51,446 nucleotides of DNA from Circinella minor (GCA_016758965.1 JAEPRB010000268.1:1-51446); one strand, 5' to 3'. Positions 11,705 to 23,661 are shown, numbered from the stretch's first letter. The notes: generated from the sequence alone by a model not told the origin. Translations and numbers: made by a program.

Positions 11705-13928
11705 ATGACGAACCCAGAACATATTCACGATCAGCAACAACACCAAGAGCCTTTTGCTCGCGTATCAGTAGGTTTTGTTTATTTATTTATTTTATTTTGA
11801 TAATTGTTTTACTATTCAATCCTTGCTAATTTTTTTTGTATAATAGATGGAACCACTTTTCGAACGGTTATTAAAGAGAACGTTCTCAGAAAGTGTCAGT
11901 GCTATTGAATATTGTCGTGCTTTATGCGCTGAATTTGGATTTACTGTCAAACAAGAAGCCAGTGCTAATAGGGTAATTTTTTAAACAATAAGATTTTATT
12001 TTTTACATTTTGACAGCTGTCTTTGATAATTGTTCGTCGCTGTGCAAAAATAAAATAAAAATGCTTACACGCGGACCCACTTATCTAATTTTCCCACAAC
12101 TTTATAAATGGTTATCTTTTTTTTTTTTCGTTATCAGAATATTTATGTTTATTGTTCAAGAGAAGGATTACCTGACTCACAACGTAATCCAAAACCATCT
12201 CCACAACGTAAACGACCCTCCAAACGTTGTGATTGTCGTTGGCGTGTTGTTTTATCCGAAAATGAACATGATCAATGGGAATTCCGTAAATCCATGAACC
12301 CCAACGCATCGGAACATAATCATGAAATGATGTCTCCTGATGAAATGGTGAAAGCGTGGCCTTCAGAAGTCAATGACTTGATTATCCAATTGGCTCGTCA
12401 ACGATTACAGACGCATGAAATTCGTGAGACTGTCAAGCAACAATTCCCAGATATCACGTGGAACGAACGTCGGTTTTACAATCGCCTGACGGAAGAGCGT
12501 AAACGAATCAAACAACGTGGTGTATTGGATCGATCACAAAGACTACTATTATTATCGGCTCGATTATGTTCTATAGTTGCTTCTAATGAAGATTGGGCTT
12601 CAAATGTTGAGCAAGAAATGACACGGTTGTTGGAAAGCTATTGTCAATTATCAAGATTACCACCTGAAGCCACTCGATTGTTAACAGATTTACAGCCGGA
12701 TATGATACAAGCTGAAGGCCCATCCGCTTCTTCACAACAAAGACAACAACAGCAGCAACAAAATGAAGAGAATAATAATAATAGTGCATCACCCGCTTCT
12801 TCTGCAGATATGATGATCACGGATGAAGCATCACCAGCTAAAAAACGTAAATCTGTTTCAGCTTCATCAGCAACTACAAGTATACCTACAGCAGTAAGTC
12901 GACCACCCGATGCACCCAAAGGAACTCAAGTAGTATATGTACCAAGTTATATGTTATTTGTTCGTAATCAGCCTATGAGGTCTTCTTCAGAACCATCATC
13001 GCAAAGTATTGGTACACCGGCTGCAAGAAGAGCATTCTTGGGATCTCCACCTGATATGCATCATCCTATGGGTAACATGTTTCCATTAGCATCACCTACA
13101 TCTTCTTCATCATCTACATCTTCTTTGCCATTTCAACAACAGAGCGGGCCACCTCATCAACAAACTCACCACCAACAACAACAGCAAAGACATCAACAGC
13201 ATCAACAACAATATGGTAATACTCGACGATTTGATCAACGTGTTTCTTCTCCGAGTATGGTACATGATCAACAATCTATGTTGGCTTATTCATCTCAACC
13301 AGCTAATGCGGCACCCATACCTGCTCCTCAAGGTCAACCTCATCAGCAACAACAACAACAACAACAACAATATGCTGTAGCCCAAAATTTATCATCTTAT
13401 CCTATGGCAGCTGCAGCTGCAGCCGCTGTTGCTGGAGGTGGTCCATTCTCTCCTTATAATATGGGACCTCAATCTACAACAGATATTCAATTTGGTTTTG
13501 ATGGTGGCATGGCAACAGCAGCAGCAACACCCAATACTGCTTTTACTGCTAACCATAGCCATAACCATCAGCAGCAACAAGAGCAGCAACAGCAACAAAG
13601 ATTGGAACGACCTGAACCAACGCATCCACACGATGCTGCTTACCAACAACAACAACAACAACAGCAGCAGCAAAGATCAACTAATAATAATAATAATAAT
13701 AATTCATCTTGGTCACCTTCGGTTTTCAATCCAACCTATCCGATTAAAGAAGAACCCATGCCTGACCAACGTACTATGATGTTACGTGAACAACAACAAC
13801 AGCAAAGACTATCACGTAATATGTCTCAACAAGGTTTTATTCCTTCTTCTATGTCTATAATGCGTAATGATGACCAACAACAACCTTCATCTTCCAATGA
13901 TAATTCATCAACGACTACTTGGGCATAA
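11705..13928 (+). CDS. Transcription factor with FAR1-type zinc finger and poly-Q tail
   Basis: Three exons, 11705-11767, 11847-11972 and 12138-13928, 659 aa. Residues 22-126 form a FAR1-like (WRKY/GCM1-superfamily) DNA-binding domain: SAIEYCRALCAEFGFTVKQ, a strand ending in YVYC (Cys69), then KRCDCRWRVV (Cys94/Cys96), then W110 and HNH (His123, His125), the expected C-C-H-H zinc ligands. FAR1 domains derive from Mutator-like transposases, but no transposase core follows here. Residues about 135-225 form an alpha-helical region (PSEVNDLIIQLARQRLQTHE, RRFYNRLTEERKRIKQRGV). The remaining 430 residues are disordered, with at least ten Gln runs, Asn runs, an Ala run and Ser/Pro stretches. An AKKRK basic patch near residue 243 may be a nuclear signal. 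Target genes are unknown. Confidence 0.8.
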
Positions 13929-14048
13929 AAAAAAGTTTTTCTTTTACCTTTATTCCTTTTATCCTTTCCTTTCTCTTTTTTCTTTTCAATCATCTTTTAC
14001 TTTCTCTTTTCCTTACATCATTATACATAGGCGTTTTCTATTATATGC

Positions 14049-14084
<36 letters not shown>

Positions 14085-16606
14085 CACACATACACAATTA
14101 CAATCACGTTATACTTTTTTTTACTTGTTAAAACACAATGTCTTTTTTTTCTTTGCGGATAACTCGGGGGAACACTAAATCTTACTCTTTATGCCTTTCA
14201 AATTAACTATCACGTTTTCCTTATCTCTCTCTCTCTTTTTTTGTAAAACCTCTTTTTCTTTCCTTCTAGTTTTTTTTTTTTTTCTTTTTTTTTTTTTTTG
14301 ATGTGTAGATTATAACTTAGTATTATATATTATCTTATGCGTTTTGACTCTTTCTTCCTATTTTTTCTTTCTATATAACCAACTATTTTCATATATATAT
14401 GTATATATATATTATAACATTATATTATATTATCCCATTGCCCCAATTTCTTCTATATATTTTTATTTTTATTATTATATTATTACTATTATTATTATTA
14501 TACTGTTTATCAATACATATAAATATTCACTTTTAAAAATTCGTATCGATATATATTACTATGATATTTTTTAATTAATCATGTAAACTAATGTAATATT
14601 GTTCTTTACATTATAAAATAATCATATTATACCACGCGTTGAATTCATTTTTCCGATCTTTTTATATAATATACTGCAATAACACATAGTAAGCAAAAAA
14701 AAATCAGAACAGTGATACGTAAGTAGTGAATATAATTCTCGTAATAATTAGATCTTAACGTATGGAAATACCCATGTAATATATATGCAAGAACCTTCAC
14801 TTATTATTTCAAGATATTTTAATAATTATGTAATGTTTTAATGAAAAAGTTATTAGGTAAAGTGTTATATGTAAATGCACTATGATGCACATAATTATTC
14901 AGTTTTTTTAAGGAAAAGGAAACCTTATCAATTATTAATAATAGTAATAAAATGTATATATTAACTTTTATTACGAACCTCTTCCCAATATTCTGGTTTC
15001 TGCAACTATAATTATTATTGTTTTTCATACATTTGAAACTGAAATTATAAATGCAGGGGGGAGGAGGATGGAGAAATGGTCAAGATTCTAATGCTGAGTT
15101 CGCATACGATTTTAATTTCATTATCGAATATGTCATATTCGCCTTCGTTACCTACAGTGATAGAGCGTCTTTTTTTTTAAATGTCACGTTCTTTGTTATG
15201 TGATAATGTTGACCGACTGACTGTAGAATGACTGACTTTATTGGGGGGGGGGAGAAAAAATCATAAATAACAGTAATTATGATCCTAATCACTTTCTTAT
15301 GATAATCATCAACTATTAATGATATTTAGTGTTTAGTGCATGAAAGTTGTTTATTTTCCATTATAGTAAACTAAGTACGTACTGTTATTATTCTTTATTT
15401 GTTAAATAATATTTCAGTAAACAAACTCACCAAATAAACAAATAATAAAAGCCAGTTTGAGCTGTAACTTGTACTCCTCTCTGTAATCATCAAAAAAGTT
15501 GCTTTGTAATCCACCATAGTATATGTAGGAAGAAATTTTTTTCAACAAATGCATTAAGATAGACTACTCATTAATTTAAAATTTTATAGACTTTTTATTA
15601 TAATATTTGATAGCAGTAAAAAATTGTCTATTTATTTCTATCATATTAGTCATATTATGATGTAATGTAAAAGCCCCAATAAAATTGTTTTATACATATA
15701 TAGAAATAATAAATAATAAATATGTTTTCGCTATTAAATAATAATGATAAATTCTGAGAGCATATAAATAACCGTTTTTTAACATTTATGTCATCTAGCA
15801 TATGCAATGCTTATTTTGCAAATGGTACGTGACTGATTGTACAGCTCTAAAATTAGAATGAAATAACAAGTTTGACCAGAAGGAAACAGGAATTATACCT
15901 TTCCATTTATGACTGAGCTAGTAATAGTATTTGGAATGTTTCGTTACGACAATTATGATGTCGATATACTTTGACTATTCCACTGATAATTGTTCTCTTA
16001 CTTGCTCATCAAGTTAAGCTCGCTACCAACCTTCATATTGTCTATGCTGGTTGTAAATGTAAGTTAAGTTTCTCTAAATAAAAACATTAATGCATTATAT
16101 CTTTTAAACCATCATTATATGAATAATTATGACATTCATAGAACTCAAGAAAATAAAAATTAATACGTACGTAAAAAGAAAAGAAATAACAATGAAAGTT
16201 GGCGATACCAAGTGCCTAATAAAATAGCAGCGTTTTTTTAGCATTTTTTAGTAGCAATAGATCTTTAATATTTATGATACATTAATACGTAACTTACCAT
16301 TTTATTAAAAAATGATACGCAGGTCATGTCGAATACCAGCAGATTCAAAACAAGGTGTTTAAACAACAGTTACAATGAACGATTTCAAGTGATGCTACAA
16401 TGTTTTGGTCGTTCAAACTTAACATCTACCGCAATTATTGATTTCATTTCAGTGTAAAGTCCATTGTTCGCAAAACAAGTATTATATTGATCATTAAATC
16501 TTAAATGCTGCTGAATGATTCATTATGCAGAACATAATATCTTTTAATTATAATATTCGTCGTCGTCGACATACTAGTTACCGATGATACACGTATATGA
16601 TCCTAT
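13929..16606. other. Intergenic, low-complexity 3' flank then AT-rich DNA
   Basis: The first 650 bp are pyrimidine-rich: a (TC)n tract at about 14053-14080, long T runs around 14270-14300, and (TA)n near 14390-14410. They probably include the 3' UTR of the regulator gene. From 14600 to 16600 the sequence is AT-rich with a G10 run at 15242-15251. No ORF with exon-like context was found. Confidence 0.55.
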
Positions 16607-16744
16607 TCATTCATTTTTATCTTTTGAATGTTTAGTTAAATAAATTGTGTTTTCAGATCTAGTAATATCCATCAATCTTAATGTAGTACCCTTTTGATAA
16701 ACAGAGCCTGGAGCAAGAGTTCGTCCAATCCCACATTTGAGTTT
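16607..16744 (-). pseudogene. Orphan coding-like fragment
   Basis: On the minus strand about 46 codons are open, ending in TGA at 16607-16609. The peptide is balanced and codon use resembles the genes here: CGIGRTLAPGSVYQKGTTLR followed by LMDITRSENTIYLTKHSKDK. No ATG begins it, and no convincing upstream exon was found in the next 200 bp. It may be the last exon of a decayed gene or chance. Family not recognised. Confidence 0.25.
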
Positions 16745-17511
16745 ACGTATGTTAAATAGAATAACAAATAATGCATAAAATGTATAGTAGACTATATGTT
16801 ATCGTATTAGTGATAGAAACCAATCCATTGACATAATCTTTAGTAAAAAAAGGGCCCGTGAATAAATTGTAGCATTTCAATAGGTCAATATTATTATTAT
16901 TTTATATAGATACCCCTTTCTTTTTTTTTTTTTTTTTTTTTTTTTGATTTCTCAAATGATGGAATAGAAAGAAAACGAGAGAGTCTGATTATGAAGTAGC
17001 TATGTTATTTTGTTAGTAACTGACTGGCTGAATAATCATAGTAGGTTCTCTATAATATCAATGCTATAAAATTCATTATGATAAAATATCATTTAGGAAC
17101 ACTAATAGAATTTCAAACGTTACATATTGGATATTGAGAGTAGCATTATTATAATGTCAGATAACAAAAAAAAGTAAAACTCTAAAAGAGAGAACAGAGA
17201 ATAATAATCCGTTGTCGGTTACTTAATGTTCAAACTTAGAAACAATGGAAAAAGTATCTTATATATAAAAATATAACACACACAAACTTAGAATGGTAAT
17301 TTAATTTACACAGTTTGTCCTAAAATAGGATGCATTTTGTTTATTCTGGGTCTTAAACTGTGTTTTTGTGCTGCAGAAATAGGGAAAAATATAACAACAC
17401 AACTCCTTTCTCTTTTCTTTTTTCCTTGGCGTTTTTTCTTCTTTTTTCTTTTTCTTTTTCTTTTTTTAAAAAAAAGCAACAACAACGAACTAATAAAAGA
17501 AGTGAAGTAAT
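16745..17511. other. Upstream region of the GH8 gene
   Basis: About 770 bp with a T24-type run near 16920-16945. A dense CTTTTC pyrimidine tract at 17400-17467 lies immediately before the GH8 start, the usual leader composition in this window. No gene seen. Confidence 0.5.
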
Positions 17512-19093
17512 ATGGCTGGCTTAGAAACTACTTATGCAGCATGGCGCGGAAAGTAAGCTATCTGGTAAGCCTAGGGCAAAATTAAACACACACACATATA
17601 TATTTATACTTATAATTAATGTTGTCTAAAAAAACTATATCATATTTTTTTTTCAAGGTATTTGCGTTCATACCAAGATGGTTATTATATTTATTATAAA
17701 GAACAAAGTGAAAATGTTCCAGAAATGACTTGTTCAGAAGCTCATGGTATGTATATAATATTATACACAAGCATAGAAATACATAATTAATTCTGTTTAT
17801 AATAATGAATAGGTTATGGTATGCTTGTATCTGTATTAAAGCGTAATCAGCAAGACTTTGATGGTAAATAATTAATAATTATAAAAAAAGAGATAATTGG
17901 ATTACTGTTTTTTTTTTTTTTTGAAAAACAACAAATAAACATAACATTTAGATATAAAGAATTTAACCAAGTAACTAAAAAATAAACAAATAAATTATAA
18001 CAGGTCTATTTCGATATTTTATGCGATTTCGTAATCGTAAGGGATTAATGCAGTAAGTTTATCTATTTATTAAGGAGAAAAAAAAGAGGTGGGGGGGGAG
18101 GCGAATTAGTTTATACTTAATTTTTATTATTATTATTTGTTAAGGTGGCAACAAAAAAATTCATCCGGGGGTCAATTTATACCTGGTGACGAAGGTGGTG
18201 AAAATTGTGCCACAGATGGTGATGTAGATGTAGCCACAGCATTATTCTTAGCAGCAAGAGTATGGGGACGTGGTGGAGCTCAAGGAGAAATTGATTATAA
18301 AGCAGTAGCTCATGAATTAGCAGGAGCTGTATGGGAGCATTGTTTCAATCATCAAACATTCATGCCTTTAATTGGTGATTGGGCTGACCCAGGAGATGAT
18401 GCTTATTTGTTAACGCGTCCAAGTGATTTTATTTTAAGTGGTTATTTGGTATTTTATCAAGATGATTCTCCACGTCAACAACAATGGGCCAATGTCATTT
18501 CAGCTATTATCAATTGTGTGAGTGGTCAATTATCTATGAATCCTCAAACAGGACTTATTGCTGATTTTTTGAAATTGGATAATAATGGACATTATTATCC
18601 TGCAAAAGGACAAGTACTGGAAAGTGACCATGATGGTCATTATAATTGGAATTCTTGTCGTAAGTTATCTTCTTCTGTCTCATTTCGTGTTATGTATAAA
18701 AAAAAAGGATAATAATAATTAACACTATATATATATTTCAATTTTTTAGGTGTTCCATGGCGATTGGGACATTACTATATGTTGACTCGAGATGAACGTG
18801 TTCGTGGTGTTCTCGAAACTCAAGCACAATTTTTTGCTCATCAAATACAACAAAGAGGTGTATGTGCTAATGGAGATTGTGGAGTACGTGCAGGATATAA
18901 ATTGAATGGAGAATGTTATGCAGATTATACAGATATGGCATTTGTTGCCCCTGTCAGTTACTTGTTTTGGGTACTTGGATGGCAAAATCAATTGCAACAT
19001 ATTTTACAAGATATGAATGGGATGCAAGAACGAACTTATTTTGGTGAAACAATTGCAATGTTATGTATAATTGAAGCCCATGTACCTTTCTAA
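17512..19093 (+). CDS. Glycoside hydrolase family 8 enzyme (chitosanase/beta-glucanase type)
   Basis: Six exons, 17512-17552, 17658-17746, 17813-17863, 18004-18052, 18145-18659 and 18750-19093, 362 aa. GH8 hallmarks: the general-acid Glu41 in TCSEAHGYGMLVSVL, the family signature ATDGDVDVATALFLAARVW (residues 99-117), and RVPWRLGHYYMLTRD after the Arg249 splice. GH8 enzymes are inverting (alpha/alpha)6-barrel hydrolases acting on cellulose, chitosan, lichenan or xylan. Three residues before Arg249, where subfamily 8a has the catalytic Asp base, this protein has Asn246 (YNWNSCR). That is the subfamily 8b condition, which contains bacterial chitosanases; Glu236 in KGQVLESDHDG is a candidate alternative base. 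No signal peptide is visible in MAGLETTYAAWRGKYLRSYQ, so an intracellular or non-classical location is implied. GH8 is mainly bacterial, and old transfer is plausible, but five normal introns show domestication. Substrate is inference. Confidence 0.85.
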
Positions 19094-19430
19094 AGAATAA
19101 TTTTACTATCATCATATATTCCCCCCCAAACACAAACACCCACGTTTTTCCTTATCATTCTTTTTATTATCATTATTATTATTAATAATATTATAAAGTA
19201 AATAATAAATGTGAAATAAAGTTTTGAGTAGGAGAAAAAAAATCGGCATTCTTGTTATGACACATTTTCCAGAGTCACATCATTTCACCTTGTTAAAAAA
19301 AAACCCAGCCATCAAAAAATCATTAAAATTGGGGGATTTAAAGTAGCTCAACCCCTTTCAACTTGCTTTTTTTTTTCTTAAAAAAATAAACTCAACATAA
19401 CCACACTACCCGAAAAAAAAGAAGAAGAAA
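19094..19430. other. Spacer GH8 gene - HIS4
   Basis: 337 bp holding the 3' UTR of the GH8 gene and the HIS4 promoter. A TGACTC-type site lies at 19272-19277 and A-rich leader sequence precedes the ATG. Confidence 0.55.
19272..19277 (-). promoter_or_regulatory. Candidate CPC1/GCN4 site upstream of HIS4
   Basis: GAGTCA on the plus strand (TGACTC on the minus) lies 154 bp upstream of the HIS4 ATG. TGACTC is the core of the bZIP site used in fungal general amino-acid control, which induces HIS4 in yeast. A six-base match alone is weak, but position and gene make it reasonable. Confidence 0.4.
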
Positions 19431-22240
19431 ATGTTCATTCCGTCATTTGATGTCACGGACCCTTCACAATCCGCACTTAAAACAACTATTGGATACTTGG
19501 GTTCTGTTATTCTCGAAAATGCCAATATTGATACAATCAAGTCTTTAATTCAAGAAACAGGCTCCACCTTATATTGGGCTAAAGCTGACAATGTTGACCA
19601 AGCTGTTCAATTATGGGACGCTGGTGTCTACAAGGTTATCTTTTCTGTTGATACCTATTCCACTGCTATTGCTAATGACAATTTGAACGGTATTCCAGAA
19701 GAACGTATTGCTGTTCAAGGCTCTTTAAATAGTCTTTCGCATCTTACTCAACAACAACAACCTTCTTCATTCATTCTCGAAGCTCCCGTTGGTGACGCAC
19801 TTACAACTGAAGCCGTACACCAATTTGCTAAAACTGTTCGTACACAATTACTTGCTGAAGGGGGTGAACGTCGTGTTATTGTTAATGGTGGTAGTGATAG
19901 TCTTGTGACTTTGGATGCTATTGCCAAATTAAATGCTGTCAATTTGGATGTTGTTGTTTCTGCTGCCCATTTGACTGCTGAAGAAGAAGAACAAGGCAAA
20001 ATTAATGTTGGACAAGCTTATTTGGCAAGTGCAAAGACAGATCGTGCTGATGGATTGTTTACTACTATGGTGGTGGATGAACGTAATACTGCTTTAGGAT
20101 TGGTTTATTCAAGTGTTAAGAGTGTGGCCGAATCTTTGAAAACGGGTCAAGGTGTTTATCAAAGTCGTAATCGCGGCCTTTGGTATAAGGGTGCTACTTC
20201 AGGTGCTACTCAATCTTTAGTTCGTATTGATTATGACTGTGATGGTGATGCTTTACGTTTTATTGTTAAACAACATGGTACTGGTAAGTTACATATATAT
20301 AAATTGTTGAAAAAGTGGGGATACAAGTAAAAAAAAGGTGAATTGGGAATCATAAAGAAACAATATCATTACTTTTTACTGATATAAGCAATATAACTTC
20401 TTTATCATTACAAAAGGTTTCTGTCATCTTAATACCCGTACATGTTTTGGTGCTGATACTGGTTTAGGTGCTTTACAAACTACTTTACAAAGCCGAAAGG
20501 AAAATGCTCCTGCTGGTTCATATACCGCTCGTTTGTTTAATGATGCCAAACTTTTACGTGCCAAGATTATGGAAGAAGCTGAAGAATTATGTGACGCTAC
20601 TGAAAAAGATGAAGTTGCATGGGAAGCTGCTGATTTAATTTATTTCGCATTGACAAAATGTGTTAGCTCTGGTGTTTCATTGGAAGATATTGAAAAGAAC
20701 TTGGATAAAAAAGCACGTAAGGTCACTCGTCGTCCTGGTAACGCCAAACCAAAGTGGTCTGAACAATCTGAAAAGAAGGAAGAAGAACCTAAGAAGGCTG
20801 CTGTTCAAGAGGAAGAACAACCAAAGAAGGAAGAAGGTCGTATTGAAATGATGACTTATGATATCAATGATATTTCTGCTGAAAAGCGTTCCGAACTTTT
20901 ACTTCGACCTATCATTGATTCATCTGAAATTATTAATCGTGTCACTCCTATTATGAAGGATGTTCGTGAACGTGGTGATGCTGCATTAGTTGACTTGACT
21001 GCCAAATTCGATCGTGTTCAACTCGATTGTCCTACATTGAAGGCTCCATTTGATGAAAAATTGATGCAATTGGATCCAGAAACCAAGGTTGCTATTGATC
21101 AAGCTTATGATAACATTTTCAAATTTCATGACGCACAAATGGATCGTGACACTTTAACTGTAGAAACCATGCCAGGTGTTGTTTGTACCCGTTTCGCACG
21201 ACCTATTGAACGTGTAGGTCTTTATGTTCCAGGTGGTACTGCTGTACTTCCATCTACTACACTCATGTTGGGTATTCCTGCCAAGGTCGCTGGATGTTCT
21301 GAAATTGTTATTGCTACACCTCCACGTCCTGATGGTTCTGTTGTTCCTGAAGTTCTTTATGTTGCTCACAAGGTCGGCGCTTCCCATGTCCTTTTGGCTG
21401 GTGGTGCTCAAGCCGTTGCTGCCATGGCTTATGGTACTCAAACTGTTCCTAAAGTTGATAAGATTTGTGGTCCCGGTAATCAATATGTTACTGCTGCCAA
21501 GATGGTAGCACAAAATGACACTTCTTGTTTGGTTTCCATTGACATGCCTGCTGGTCCCTCCGAAGTCTTGGTAATTGCTGATAAGACCAGCAACCCTGCT
21601 TATACTGCTTCTGATTTATTATCACAAGCTGAGCATGGTGTTGATTCTCAAGTCGTTCTTGTTGCTGTTGATTTATCCGATGATGAATTACGAGCTATCG
21701 AAGATCAAGTTCATATTCAAGCAACTCGTTTACCACGTGTAGATATTGTTCGTCAAAGTATTCCCAAGTCATATACTCTTAAGGTCAAGACATTGGATGA
21801 AGCTGTCGCATTCTCGAATGATTATGCACCTGAACATTTGATTTTGCACAATGATAATCCTGAAGATTTGTTGCCCAAGATTATGCACGCTGGTAGTGTG
21901 TTTGTTGGTCCTTATTCTCCTGAAAGGTAAGACAAAAATTGTGTGACTGTTCCTTTTATTTTCTAGTTTACTGATTAAAACAATATGATGATTTTACTTT
22001 TTTACTTTTAGTTGTGGTGATTATGCTTCTGGTACTAACCACACACTTCCTACTTATGGTTATTCCCGTATGTATTCTGGTGTAAACACTTTAACTTTTG
22101 TGAAACATATCACATCTCAACAATTGACAGCTGATGGTTTGAATCGTTTGGGTGATACTGTTATGCGATTAGCTGAAATTGAAGGTTTAGAAGCTCATAG
22201 AAATGCAGTAGCTATTCGTGTTGCTGATATTAGAAAGTAA
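19431..22240 (+). CDS. HIS4: Histidine biosynthesis trifunctional protein HIS4 (HisI-HisE-HisD)
   Basis: Three exons, 19431-20283, 20417-21926 and 22012-22240, 863 aa. Domains in order: residues 1 to about 205, a weakly conserved alpha/beta region ([40 protein letters not shown]) resembling a decayed HisA/HisF-like barrel half; about 208-300, phosphoribosyl-AMP cyclohydrolase ([25 protein letters not shown]); about 301-395, phosphoribosyl-ATP pyrophosphohydrolase ([23 protein letters not shown]); a Lys/Glu-rich linker about 400-435; then histidinol dehydrogenase to the C-terminus. HisD motifs include [28 protein letters not shown], the zinc-ligand LSQAEHG, the catalytic APEHL and [16 protein letters not shown]. 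The protein carries out steps 2, 3 and the last two oxidations of histidine synthesis. Codon use is strongly biased (GGT, GCT, AAG), suggesting high expression. Confidence 0.96.
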
Positions 22241-23390
22241 AAAAAAAATATTTTACTTTTTTCATTTTTGTTCTTATTTTACCTCTTTTTATTTTTTAAA
22301 CCTGCTACATTTTTCATCTTTTGTTCATTATATTTTTTGTCAATTACTTTCCCTTTTATCATGATAAAGTAACTTTTTTTTTTACCTCTTTTCCCCTCAC
22401 CCCATTTTTCTAAAGTTAACTTTTTAACAATATGCATGTTCAATCATTTCTCTTCTTTTTTTTTCTTTGTATACTTTGTTTTTTTTTTATTAATATCATT
22501 ATTAGAATTTATGTGGTTTCTTTTTTATGTTAAAAAAAGAGTAACAAAAAATAAGAAGTATTTCAATCACAAACTTTGTCTTGACAACGGCAATATCCTC
22601 CGGTTTCTTCAAAGAAAAATAAGTTAAATGCCTTGAACAGAAATTTTAAGTTGACATTTATTATGAAAAACTGACGTTAACTGTTGTCCCACTAAATATG
22701 ATGTATATACTTCCTTTCAGTAGGAAATAATAAAAAATGGGAGACGTAGACAAAGAGGATGACTTTTAATGACTAGCCATCTACGTATTTAAAAGATGGT
22801 TTAATTATTACCGATGTACATATATACGTTATTAAACAGTTATCATTGCTTTGATTAGCTTAGAGAAGTGTCTTTTTTTATGTCTTTTCAAAGAATTTTA
22901 AACATGACTTATGGGTATATCAGCAATCAACTCGAATCAAACATCAATTGAGTTTTCATATGCACCCATAAATATTGTTACTGATTGGTGACAACTCGAT
23001 CCAATATAAATAATTACATTGAAAAAAGTTTTTTTTTTATAAGCTAGCCTGGTATCAATTTGGAATACAAGGGTCGTCATACTTATTGCATTTGACAAGA
23101 ATAACACAAAATAAGTCTCATTTACGGATACTTTTGGTTTAAGAAGATGATGATCTTTTCATTAATGTATGTATGTATGTATTTTATTTACGTGTGTGAT
23201 AAGTGGAATAATACAAGTTTAAAAAATAAAATAAAAGGAATATAATCAAGAATATAATGAATAAAAAAGTTTATAAAGAAAGTATATCTTAGCCATAACT
23301 AAAGAAAAGTTACATTTTCAAGAGAGATCACAAAGAAATGTCACCAAAGCGACCCTCGATCTCCCTCGAAAAATCACTGGCCTTGGTAGA
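22241..23390. other. Intergenic, AT-rich
   Basis: The 3' UTR of HIS4 (T-rich, 22241-22430) is followed by featureless AT-rich DNA with a short (TATG)n tract near 23165-23180. The ORF at 22436-22627 is Phe-rich low complexity and not credible. Confidence 0.5.
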
Positions 23391-23661
23391 AACTCTTAGT
23401 TTCGCCCTGGGGCAAGGTCGGTTGTTTCTTGAAGTACTATCAGTGGGCACGGAAGTAATTTCGATAGCACTTCCTGTTGTCTTGTTAACTATAACGGACT
23501 AAGTGGTCATGCATTAGTACTCGGTATTCACAAGGCTAAAAAGTAGTGACCGGGTCGGGAATACTCAGCTATGCCCTCGGGCAAAGTTGATTCGTTCCCT
23601 AAGTACTATCAGTGGGCATGGAAGCAATTTTGATAGCATTTGTTGCCTCGCTACCTATAAC
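23391..23661. repeat. Two diverged tandem copies of a structured ~103-bp repeat
   Basis: Copy 1 is at 23391-23495 and copy 2 at 23560-23661, separated by 64 bp. Shared blocks in order are: a G-C rich palindrome-like GCCCTSGGGCAA, then AAGTACTATCAGTGGGCA, then GGAAG(T/C)AATTT(C/T)GATAGCA, ending in CTATAAC. Inside each copy, AGTACTATC and GATAGCACT (GATAGCATT in copy 2) form an inverted pair around about 20 bases, so the unit can fold. The stretch is visibly GC-richer than its flanks and encodes nothing obvious. A short (AC)n tract follows copy 2. Probably a decayed mobile or satellite-like repeat; identity unknown. Confidence 0.65.

Noticed and set aside
12010..12297. 95-codon ORF at the FAR1 gene intron/exon junction
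   Set aside because: Overlaps intron 2 and exon 3 in the wrong frame. The spliced frame restores the zinc-finger domain.
13392..13779. Leu-rich and Asn-rich ORFs on both strands over the poly-Q exon
   Set aside because: Shadows of the CAA/CAG repeats in other frames of the transcription-factor gene.
21154..21513. 119-codon minus-strand ORF within HIS4
   Set aside because: Antisense shadow of the histidinol dehydrogenase exon, whose sense frame has all family motifs.
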